Below are positions 56,108 to 64,000 of a stretch of DNA of 64,000 bases, piece after piece. Source of the DNA: Eutreptiella sp. 'Long Island Sound 2002' (Eukaryota; Euglenozoa; Euglenophyceae; Eutreptiales; Eutreptiaceae); assembly GCA_964036045.1 (NCBI GenBank), contig OZ038392.1, positions 23,028,090 to 23,092,089 of the forward strand, read 5' to 3'. The notes under the pieces were generated by a model that worked only from the letters and a program-made list of their open reading frames with translations, did no database searches and was not told where the DNA came from. The position numbers and the translations under genes were made by a program. How positions within the stretch are numbered: the first letter of the stretch is position 1; each line of letters opens with the position of its first letter.

Positions 56108-56370
56108 GCGGGTGGGTGGGTTGGTGGGTGGGTGTCTCCAATGTGGGTAGGTCGGTGTCTCTAATGTGGGTGTGTCTGATGTGCATGGGTGGGTGGGTGG
56201 GTGGGTGGGTCGGTGCGCGGCTATCTCCGATGTGGGTGGCCGGGCGGGTGTCTCTGATGTAGGTGGGTGGCCGGTGGGTGGGTGTCTCTGATGTGGGTGG
56301 GTGGCTGTCTCAGATGTCGATTGGTCGGTGGGCGTCTCTGATTTGGGTGGATAGGTAGCCGGGAGGGTGT
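56108..56370. repeat. Small minisatellite block, same family as 1-3770
   Basis: Units such as GATGTGGGTGGGTGGC and GGTGGGTGTCTCTGATGTGG recur for about 260 bp in the same orientation as the array at the window start, but are more diverged. It shows that the minisatellite is dispersed. Confidence 0.9.
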
Positions 56371-56744
56371 ATTGAAAATGTTGCCGGATTGTGTGGTTTG
56401 TGCTGTGAGAAAGATTAGTCTTCTGAAAAGATCTAAATTTATTCTTTGGATTACTCTATTTCACCTACTATTGCATTCTTCATCTTCAATATTCTTTTGG
56501 CTCAAACTAAGACAACCCACCTACTCACCCACCTATGGGGTGGCATAGCCTGCCCACTTCACAGTACTCGAGGTAACCCCTCGGAATCAAGGTTCAGAGC
56601 TATTCAGTGCTACGATGATGCCACAAATGACTGTAGTCTAACACGTAGTGAGGATTCCCTGAGTCCGAAACCCAGTTATGCAGTGGGAGACTACCACACC
56701 TGTAGGCTTCCGAGATGCACAATGGCTGTAGGCTGAAGATGACA

Positions 56745-56830
56745 GCGGACGCACCCACATCAGAGACACCCACCCACCCACCCGCCCACATCAAAGACAC
56801 CCACCCACCCACATCACAGACACCTAAGGC
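56745..56830. repeat. Minisatellite block in inverted orientation
   Basis: ACATCAGAGACACCCACCCA and ACATCAAAGACACCCACCCA are the reverse complement of the core unit. Together with 56108-56370 the two blocks flank about 370 bp of unrelated sequence in inverted orientation. Confidence 0.9.
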
Positions 56831-56879
56831 TGAACTTGGGTGAACCCGTGGCACTCACACTGGCAAATAATCAAAGGAG

Positions 56880-57345
56880 TTTAGGCTAGACTGATTGCCG
56901 GGAGGGGGTGCCCGGGGTAAACCCGGAAACACCCAGGCCTATGACTCCAAGTCGGGTAGCTTTGCGCTTGGGGCTCGTGAGGGTGCCGGGCGGGTGGCAC
57001 TCTGGAGTAACGTGGAGGGTGGCAGCCGATGGCCAATGGGCCCATGGACCCAGGTGCCTGTCAGGGGATGCCGAGCCTGGACCGGGGGGTCGCAAGTGGA
57101 CGATACCCAAGTGCACCTACGAGAACCGAGTGGTTGCCCTGCCCGTGAGGGTGGAGAGAGGGCGCTGTGCAGGTGGGATTGTTTGCCAGTGTACCAACAC
57201 AAGGCACCGCCCGCACGGGGCCTATTACACCGCACGGCGAGGTGAGGTGGGGGCTGACTAGGCGTCGGTTGGACCCCGGAGGAACCCAGGTGGTCGCCCG
57301 TGAAGGCAGCAGGAAGCCACCAAACGGTGGCCGAGAAGAAGTCAA
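56880..57345. other. GC-rich block of unknown nature
   Basis: This block of about 460 bp is much more GC-rich than its flanks, with sharp edges. All plus frames are partly open (up to 117 codons), but the products are rich in Gly, Arg and Pro and differ by frame, as expected of GC-rich non-coding DNA. It may be a transposon end or a structured RNA. I have no match. Confidence 0.35.
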
Positions 57346-57945
57346 GTCAAGTTTAGGGTAGACTGTCCTAGTTGTAAAAAACTCCATGAAATGCCAAGTT
57401 GGAAGTAATTAATTGTAGTCATTTCTATTCTCGGTCGTGGACGGCCAAAATAACAAATACGCCAAAATCAGCGTTGTCAAATTGCAAAATTGTGCTAAAA
57501 AAATGGGCCCATGCCCATTCTTCAAGGTGCTACACCCAATCTACTCCAATAAGTGTAATTCTTTAAACTATGATGCATTTGTGGGTTGGTTCATTCAAAA
57601 AGATTCAACAAGACAAATTTGCAAATACAATGCTTTTTGAGCTAATGTGTTGCAATGGTTGCATCAAATCGAACGATACAAGTAGGTTTTAGAATCTATA
57701 ATTCATCTAGCTTGTTAAAAACCAAAAGTGTTTGAGCTAATACAAGCAACCGGCCTTAAAATGAGTTGTCTCACAATCGCAATAACCCGCAAATCATCTG
57801 AATGATTAGGCGGAACCCCGGGGCAACGGAATGAATCCACATAACCACTTAGCAGAATAGAAAAACTGAACAATTCGGCAAAACATTTTGAAGACTTTGC
57901 ATGCCGACTTGAGGAGAAGAGAAGGTTGAAATATCCACGGCCGCC
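57346..57945. other. AT-rich stretch, nothing recognised
   Basis: No repeat family or coding signal stands out between the GC-rich block and the gag-like remnant. Confidence 0.4.
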
Positions 57946-58280
57946 ATGGGGGCTCTGTCGGAGGTGTGGTTCCACATCTTGCTCAAGGTCGAAAAAGAGC
58001 ACGTAAAATGGCAACTGAATGGAGCATACAAGACACCAAATGTGCGCAAGTCGGCGCCTTTGGAGACAAAAGCTGCGCACAAGCCGAAGGCCAGGAAGGT
58101 GGCCCCACGGCATGTACAAGACCGGCGGCGCGAGCGAGTGAAGGACGGGTTCACTAATATGGGGACGCCGGAAGAAACATACTAGTCCAAACCAGGCAAA
58201 AGTGCTCAAGACTGGTAAGCCGCCGCGGTATCTCTGCGACGTGTGCCGCGTCAAGCACTAGTGGTTCCGGTGTCCGCTCT
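57946..58280 (+). pseudogene. Gag-like remnant with a zinc-knuckle pattern
   Basis: The frame MGALSEVWFHILLKVEKEHV continues with a basic stretch (KAAHKPKARKVAPRHVQDRR) to TAG at 58183. In another frame, 58199-58260 gives KTGKPPRYLCDVCRVKH, a TAG, then WFRC. This fits a C-x2-C-x3-H-x4-C zinc knuckle if the TAG counts as one residue. Frame change and stop indicate decay. Assignment to a retroelement gag rests on that pattern only. Confidence 0.35.
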
Positions 58281-58689
58281 GAAACGACTGAATGGAAGTT
58301 TGTCAGCCGTGGTGACGTCGATGGCTGCCGGGACAGCAACATACTCGTCGTGCGACATGACGGTTGTGAACTGCAGCAGTTGCCCTGCTCCTGTGCTGGT
58401 GATTACGGGGCAGTGGATGCGCTGTTGGGCGACGGTGGGGGGCAGCGGGGGGGAATGGGCAAGGACAAGGCATCCAGTCTAAGCCAATTAGGGTAAAAGT
58501 AATTCAAACATACTATTCTTCAAAGAGTATGCACGAAGTGCGAGCTGAGTTTTTTTTTTAATTGAAATGGGGTTCAGCTTTCTGCATTTTTGTCATGGTA
58601 CAAGGCAAGGGTGAGTCAGCCAATTCTGATTTTGCTTTTCTTTGTCAGAGACCACTTCCGATTTTGCTCCCCGCGCTCGGCGTTGGGCA

Positions 58690-59127
58690 CCCGCAAGAAT
58701 GCAGGGGTGGAGTAAGAAAATGTCACTCTCATGTCTTTCTTGGGGTACTTGATGCAGGCCAAGCCCTCCCCTATTTCTTGGGAAGTAATGAGGACTAACA
58801 TGTAATCATTTTTAACACTCTTTTTGACGCTTTAAGTATACTTTTCAAAGTAACTAGGGCTTATAACCCTAGCCCCCCATGAAGTTCACCCCTACCACTC
58901 AAGTGAGCGGAGGTATGTGACTTCATGGAGGTTATACCGAAATAAAATAGGCACTTCATGCCTTGGGCCTTGTAGGTTAAGCCTAGTGGTCTCCTACGTC
59001 AGGACCACTTTCACAACCACTATACTCAATTGTTTCACCCACTTATTATGGGCCTACTTTTTAACTGATTATGCATTCAGTTGCTTGACCATGCTGACCA
59101 AGCCATATCCTGTGTCTGGCCCAACCA
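58690..59127 (+). repeat. Retrotransposon LTR-like repeat, copy A
   Basis: It runs from GTAAGAAAATGTCACTCTCA through CATGTCTTTCTTGG, GGGCTTATAACCCTAGCCCC, TATACCGAAATAAAATAGGC and ATACTCAATTGTTTC to CTGTGTCTGGCCCAACCA. The same order of blocks occurs at 60695-61105, upstream of the gag ORF, and inverted at 59440-59840. Its end, near 59127, coincides with the point where the inverted copy begins. Confidence 0.8.
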
Positions 59128-59129
59128 GA

Positions 59130-59900
59130 AAGAATATCCTTAATTAGTGCCCTAAAGGTTCTGATGAAATCTTGCAGGTTTTGGAGTTGGAAAACAGGAC
59201 CACAGCAGCAAGTAGAGGATGAACAGGATATGGATCGAATCAATGAATAGTTTAGAAATCAAATGTATCACAGAAGGCCTGCAGATAGACAATGCAAGAT
59301 TAAGTACAAAGATTCAATCACAAATGGACAAAACAAATGATTTTTATATGGAAAACTGACATAAGTCTGGCCTCAGAAACAGTCCCAAGCACCTCATGTT
59401 CACCTTTTGACATGCAATGGAGTAGGTTAGGAATCTGGGGCATGTAGGTTGGGCCAGACACAGGATATGGCTTGGGCAGCATCGCCTAGCAACTGAATTC
59501 AGAATCAGTTAAAAACTAGGCCCACAATGAGTAGGTAAAATAATTGAGTATAGGGGTCCCGAGGTGAAAGACCACTAGGCTTAACCAACAAGGCTCAAGG
59601 CATTAAGTGCCTATGTTATTTCGGTATTACCTCCATGAAGGAAGATAGCTCCGCTCAACTTGAGTGGTAGGTGTGAACTTCATGGAGGGTTAGGGTTATA
59701 ACCCTAGTTACTTTGAAAAATGTACCAAAAACCTCAAAAAGAGCGATTAAAATGATTAAGTGTTAGTCTTCATAACTTCCCAAGGTTTAGGGGGGGCTTG
59801 GCTTGGATCAAGTACCCCTAGAAAGTCATGGCAGTGACTTTTGATTAGTCCCCCCTGGAGTACTAGTTGCTCAAGCTAGTAGGACCAAGGAAAAAGGCTT
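59130..59900 (-). repeat. Retrotransposon LTR-like repeat and leader, copy B, inverted
   Basis: On the minus strand this copy aligns with 60640-61410 for its full length, including the leader part after the LTR-like block. For example, ACCTGCAAGATTTCATCAGA matches 61358, and TCCATTTGTGATTGA matches 61209. It abuts copy A head to head at about 59128, so 58690-59900 forms a large imperfect palindrome in its LTR-like parts. Confidence 0.8.
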
Positions 59901-60640
59901 AAATTACCCTGAAATCACCTCAGAAAATGCCTCAAACCAGCATATGACATTCTCATCATTTCATAGAAGCTTATCACACTGTAAGTAACCTCGAAAAACA
60001 GTGTAATTTTCCGTGTATGATGTCCCTTCGAAGGGGCATTCCTTAAAAGTCGCCAGCGTGCGGCGCAAACTTTTGGCAAAGATTTTGGGGAAGTGGAGTT
60101 TGAATGCAGGACTCCCCCCCTAGAGTGTACATGCTTGCCTACTATAGGGTACAGTCGAACGCTCTAATGCGGACGGCCATCGTTGCATAAAGAGCGTTGT
60201 AGTAAATGTCCTGACCAAGGGCCAGGGCGGAGCAATACTCCTGATGGAGGACACAACCCTCCAGGAGCTGAAAAAAATAGAAAATGTAACCAACAGGGTG
60301 TGAATCATGTGGTTTAGCGAAAAGGGTAGCTATTTAAAACGTCAAATCGCTAAAAGTTGACGAAAAGACGTCAGAAATCGTCATCTTTTATCTAAAACTA
60401 GCAGTCGCAGACAAGCGCAACTGAACCGCACCCCACAAAAAGAGGTGCGGAAGCTTAAGCGCCTCCAGGAAAAGAAGGTATGAGCCGTGGTTTTTAACCC
60501 TTTTAAAAGAAATTTTTGCACATTTGCACCCAAAATTTCATAAACATTAGGAAAAAGAAATAAACAAGTAGCAAGACAACAGAGCAGGCGGACAAACCGC
60601 CTCTCAGGTATATTACTGTCATGACACACGTATGCATTGT
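59900..60640. other. Spacer between repeat copies B and C
   Basis: AT-rich DNA without a recognised gene. Short open frames (for example minus 60308-60120) have no convincing composition. Confidence 0.4.
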
Positions 60641-61432
60641 GATCGTGTTGTTTGTTTCTTTAAAACGCTAGGGTTCTCACCGCTGCATTTGTTGGGGGTA
60701 AGTAAGAAAAAGTCACTGCCATGTCTTTCTTGGAGGGCTTGATCCAGGCGAAGCCCCCATAAAACCCTTTTGTTGATGCTAAGAGTAACTTAAGTATTTT
60801 TATCACTCTTTTGAAGCTTTAAGTACACTTTCTCAAGGTAACTAGGGTTATAACCCTAGCCCCCCATGAAGTTCACCCCTACCACTCAACTGTGCGGAGG
60901 TATCTTCCTTCATGGGGGATATACCGAAATAAAATAGGCATTCCATGCCTTAGGCCTTGGTGGTTAAGCCTAAGGGTCTCCCACCCCAAGACCCCTATAC
61001 TCAATTGTTTCTACCACTTATTGTGGCTCTACTTTTTAACTGTTTCTGAATTCAGTTGCTTGGCCAAGTCATAATCTGTGTCTGGCCTAACTCCTTTGCC
61101 CCATATTCCTAACCAACTCCATTTCATCCAAAGGAGTGCACATGAAGTGCTTGATGCTAACTTGGAGGCTAGAGTCAGGCCAGTTTTCACTTAAAATCTT
61201 TTGTTCATCCATTTGTGATTGAGTCTTTGTGTTTATACCTGCTTTGTCTATCTGCAGCCCTTCTGTGTTACACTGGATTTCAAACTATTCATTGATTGGA
61301 TCCACATCCTGTTCTTGCTCTACTTGCTCCTTGGGTTTTGGGATTTCAACATCAAAAACCTGCAGGATTTCATCAAAATCTATAGGGCACTAATCAAGGA
61401 CATCCTTCCGGTAGCAGAGGCAATCCCTGAGT
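60640..61432 (+). repeat. LTR-like repeat and leader, copy C, directly upstream of gag
   Basis: The LTR-like block runs from about 60695 to 61105 (GTGTCTGGCCTAACTCC). A leader of about 330 bp then reaches the gag start. Because copy A ends at the homologous GTGTCTGGCCCAACCA, the LTR 3' boundary is probably near 61105. No primer binding site could be matched with confidence. Confidence 0.65.
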
Positions 61433-63691
61433 ATGTTTCGAACCGACTCTGAGCAGAAGCACAAGAAAAGCACACTGAAAAGCACATTGAACATGTCCAC
61501 TCAACTGTCCTCCCGAACCTGGCCGATCAGAAGTGTACAAGTCCAACTTGGCAGTGTAGCCCACCCAAAGAGTGAACCGCCACTCGGAGCAGCATCTGGG
61601 TATCAGGAAGATCCAGAGCACAGAAGGGCGAATCTAAATCCGCCCAGAACAACCCCATTAACCATGGAGACCTTAGCGGGCCATGGTGAGGACAGCCTGC
61701 AAAGGCTCCGCAGGCGTGTCGAAGCCTCCATCGCCCGGTGGGCCTGTCCGGCCTCTTCTTCTACTGTTCTTGGAGGTGGTCCTGAAGAACAAGAGGACCT
61801 ACGAAGGAGGATAGACGAGTTTATGCTCCACGAGGAGTACCACAAGTCCACCGTAGGAGAAGATGGAGAAATCCCTCTTGATGCACTCGGGTCGCCGCCC
61901 CAAACTGAGATGGGTTCCTTCCTTTATTCGGGGCCATCTACAGACATGGCGGACACAGTATCACTACCGAGGCGACCAAGCGTACACGAGCACCTGAGAG
62001 CATGGCATCGAGACCTGCCGACAACTTCAAGGGCTCCTGAAAAGAGTCTGGATCCTCTTCACCCAGAGCCCACCTATGGGGCTCTGGATCGCACGGCCGA
62101 ACTTTTGGCCAAACTTCTATCCGGATGTGAAGACCCGGATGTGACAGCTCTGTCAGAGGCTGTCAAGGCAAAATTGGGTATCACCGAACCCTTACCCAAG
62201 CCAGCACTACTCTCACCTTCACCCGGATTGAGCACGTTGGCTGACGATCTCAAAACATCAAGGGTGTCCAGGTTGCTACCCAAGGTCACTTGCCCCAGCC
62301 CTTTTCATCCTCGCGCTAGGACAGTCCCAATTGCCGAATTACAGGACGTGCCTGTGACTGAGACTGAGAAAAGAGGGCTGTCAGCCCTGGCACCTCTTGC
62401 CGGCGCATCTCCTCCCCCTTCAAGCCTAACTCCAGGGGGTGGGAAGAGTGGCAGACCGATTGCCCAGGCGAACATCCAGCTACAACTGCCGGAGTTCGAC
62501 CCGAAAAATCTGCCCGAATGGGCAGAAGAATTTGCTGAGTTTCTTTTGCTGACTGGCCAATCCCATGTGGATGTGGCCACCAAATGCTCACTGCTGAAAC
62601 GCTCATGCAAAAAGAAAGTTTTGCAAAAACAGGTGGAACAGATTGTGAAAACGTGTTCAACATGGGCTGAGGTACTCCAAAGGCTGGAGAAAACATTCCC
62701 AGTCTATGAGACTAACCTCAGTGTACGCACACAGATAGAGGAGCTACCTATGCTCCCTGAGTTTCCTTCCGCTGCGCGAGTCTTTGAATACGTGTGCGAC
62801 CTAGAATATCTGTTTTCACGGATGAACGTGGGCTCCTATGGAGCCAATGAGCCCCACCTGTGGCTCCTGAGTAAGATTCCCCAACGTACGTGGGATGACT
62901 GCCGCGCTACCTCTGAGAGGAAAAGCCGGACCAACTCGTACGACGAGCTGGTGGACCTGCTGATAGAGCTAGCTCTTGAGAGGGAGAATGACTCCCACAC
63001 GGAGAAATTCCTCAAGAAGCACTTGGGTCGAGGTGGTACCCCTACCCCCGAACGTGGCGAAGGGAAAGGGCCTAAAAATCCCACTAACGCCAACCAGGGA
63101 GGTGGTAAAGGAAGGGGTAACCTACGTGCCATGAATGAGGTTAAACCTGATGCAGGTACACCCCCTCTGTTCTACTGTAAGTCTGTCAATGACAAGGGGG
63201 GACCTTGTCATGCCCCCGACTGCGACCACCGCAGTAGCTGTATGCTGCAGATGAAACGACAGCAGCATTCCAAGGATGGGAAAACTGTGACCCATCAGGA
63301 TCATTTCAGGTGTACCATCACCTGTGGCTATTGTGGCAAACGTCGCCACTACGAGGACGAATGTCACATAAAGAAACGCGAGAGTGATAAACTCAAGCGG
63401 CCGGAGGCTGAACGCCAGAAGAACCAAACACCCACCAGAAACCCCCAGAATGGGGATAAAGTTGGTAAAGGAGGTGGCAAGGGGGGTGGCAAAGGCGGAA
63501 CCCCTAACCCCCAGAGGCGCTCATTAGTGCCCGCTGCTACTCCCCCTCCTGCCGAAGGTGACCCCAAGAAGCGCCCACAGGGGGATAACGCTTCCCTTGA
63601 GGGGAATAACTCCAAGAAGAGGCGACTGGCCTGGGTGGCCAAGTCCCTCATGGCTGCAGGGGTGGATGTCAAGTTCCCTGCTGAGGAGTAG
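61433..63691 (+). CDS. LTR retrotransposon Gag polyprotein
   Basis: This uninterrupted 752-codon frame is the largest in the window. The N-terminal 300 residues are acidic and basic with a coiled-coil-like segment (DLRRRIDEFMLHEEYHKST). Residues about 345-530 resemble a retrotransposon capsid: QANIQLQLPEFDPKNLPEWA and EFAEFLLLTGQSHVDVATKC. A Cys/His array follows (FYCKSVNDKGGPCHAPDC and RCTITCGYCGKRRHYEDECH), then a Gly/Lys-rich nucleic-acid-binding tail. The frame ends at UAG (63689-63691) and the same frame continues into protease. By context it assembles virus-like particles in the cytoplasm. An upstream in-frame start is not excluded. Confidence 0.88.
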   Translation: MFRTDSEQKHKKSTLKSTLNMSTQLSSRTWPIRSVQVQLGSVAHPKSEPPLGAASGYQEDPEHRRANLNPPRTTPLTMETLAGHGEDSLQRLRRRVEASIARWACPASSSTVLGGGPEEQEDLRRRIDEFMLHEEYHKSTVGEDGEIPLDALGSPPQTEMGSFLYSGPSTDMADTVSLPRRPSVHEHLRAWHRDLPTTSRAPEKSLDPLHPEPTYGALDRTAELLAKLLSGCEDPDVTALSEAVKAKLGITEPLPKPALLSPSPGLSTLADDLKTSRVSRLLPKVTCPSPFHPRARTVPIAELQDVPVTETEKRGLSALAPLAGASPPPSSLTPGGGKSGRPIAQANIQLQLPEFDPKNLPEWAEEFAEFLLLTGQSHVDVATKCSLLKRSCKKKVLQKQVEQIVKTCSTWAEVLQRLEKTFPVYETNLSVRTQIEELPMLPEFPSAARVFEYVCDLEYLFSRMNVGSYGANEPHLWLLSKIPQRTWDDCRATSERKSRTNSYDELVDLLIELALERENDSHTEKFLKKHLGRGGTPTPERGEGKGPKNPTNANQGGGKGRGNLRAMNEVKPDAGTPPLFYCKSVNDKGGPCHAPDCDHRSSCMLQMKRQQHSKDGKTVTHQDHFRCTITCGYCGKRRHYEDECHIKKRESDKLKRPEAERQKNQTPTRNPQNGDKVGKGGGKGGGKGGTPNPQRRSLVPAATPPPAEGDPKKRPQGDNASLEGNNSKKRRLAWVAKSLMAAGVDVKFPAEE

Positions 63692-64000
63692 GGGGGCGGC
63701 TCCGAAGAGGAGGACTTGGTTTTCTGGATCCTCGTGAAAATCGGGGATCAAGTTTTTCGAGCGGTGCTTGACACCGGTGCAACACTTTCCATAGTGGCCC
63801 GGCGCCTCCTAAAAAATTTCAAGAAAACTAAGACCGTGGCCATAAGAGTAAGGGATGGGCGTGCCATCCATTCCTTGGGGGGGGTCGATGTGACTATATG
63901 CCTGGGCGACGAAACTGTGACCCAACACTGCAGAGTGTTGGACACCGACGCCTTTGACATCGTCATTGGTACAGAATTCCTACGAAGAAACCCCCAGGTA
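63692..64000 (+). CDS. LTR retrotransposon protease (start of Pol), partial
   Basis: In frame with Gag beyond its UAG, the translation runs SEEEDLVFWILVKIGDQVF, then AVLDTGATLSIVARRLL, and later AFDIVIGTEFLRRN. Asp-Thr-Gly-Ala is the active-site motif of retropepsin-like aspartic proteases, and the IVIGTEFL strand matches the conserved ILG-type region near the C-terminus. The frame is open to the window edge, so RT and RNase H or integrase should follow outside. Expression would need stop-codon readthrough, or the UAG is a mutation. Confidence 0.85.

Noticed and set aside
56895-57261. 116-codon frames in the GC-rich block
   Set aside because: All three plus frames and the minus strand are open to a similar degree, as expected from high GC content alone.
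57715-58254. 179-codon minus-strand hydrophobic frame
   Set aside because: It overlaps a better plus-strand Lys/Arg-rich frame with a zinc-knuckle pattern; the hydrophobic residues are its antisense shadow.
9402-63691. Reassignment of UAG to a sense codon
   Set aside because: Several candidate coding stretches have in-frame TAG (hAT exon, gag end, gag-like remnant). Most are in decayed elements that also have TGA or frameshifts, and other islands end naturally at TAG. The evidence is insufficient.
1-64000. CRISPR array or bacterial operons
   Set aside because: Repeats are minisatellites and transposons without regular spacers. Genes have introns, and no compact same-strand gene runs exist.

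Overview
The window is nuclear DNA of a eukaryote, most likely a microbial eukaryote or alga. It has GT-AG introns up to 14 kb, tRNA-derived SINE-like repeats, a LINE, tyrosine-recombinase (YR) retroelements, an LTR retrotransposon, hAT remains and large minisatellite arrays. There are no operons, ribosome binding sites or CRISPR arrays. The species cannot be named from the sequence alone. Long homopolymer C or G tracts (10 to 20 nt) occur throughout, and there is one 200-base N gap (38698-38897).

The backbone of the window is one plus-strand gene for a hybrid histidine kinase. Its exons are scattered over almost 40 kb (4980 to 44475). Seven exons chain together: N-box, G1 box, F-box region, G2 box plus the start of receiver 1, middle of receiver 1, end of receiver 1 plus the start of receiver 2, and end of receiver 2. 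From the second exon onward they join in compatible phase; the first junction depends on which donor is used. The N-terminal sensor and phospho-His domain are not visible. Two introns are about 12 and 14 kb, and the mobile elements sit inside the introns.

Layout. 1-3770: G-rich minisatellite. 4980-6098: kinase exons. 6929-7440: 170-bp tandem repeat. 7955-13970: decayed LINE (APE endonuclease, RT, zinc finger, RNase H). 13971-18179: dispersed repeats. 18180-18466: kinase exon. 18.7-22.2 kb: dispersed repeats and a miniature terminal-repeat element. 22.3-27.8 kb (minus strand): YR retroelement with the order recombinase, then RT and RNase H. 27.8-31.9 kb: TIR elements and G-tract tandem repeats. 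32484-32645 and 37464-37811: kinase exons, with SINE-like and palindromic repeats between them. 38.9-41.0 kb: second YR element fragment on the plus strand. 41-43.2 kb: unidentified coding islands and a second miniature terminal-repeat element. 44342-44475: last recognised kinase exon. 45.4-45.9 kb: hAT transposase C-terminus. 47.3-47.7 kb: TIR element. 47.9-50 kb: minus-strand coding-like islands. 53.4-54 kb: TIR element holding a SINE. 56.1-56.8 kb: small minisatellites in both orientations. 58.7-64 kb: rearranged copies of a retrotransposon leader, then an apparently young gag/protease ORF that runs off the window.

Frameshifts in both the LINE and the minus-strand YR element fall at homopolymer C/G tracts. 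A second copy of the YR element keeps the frame where the first carries an expanded tract. This points to tract expansion as a source of mutation in this genome, although sequencing error at such tracts must be excluded.
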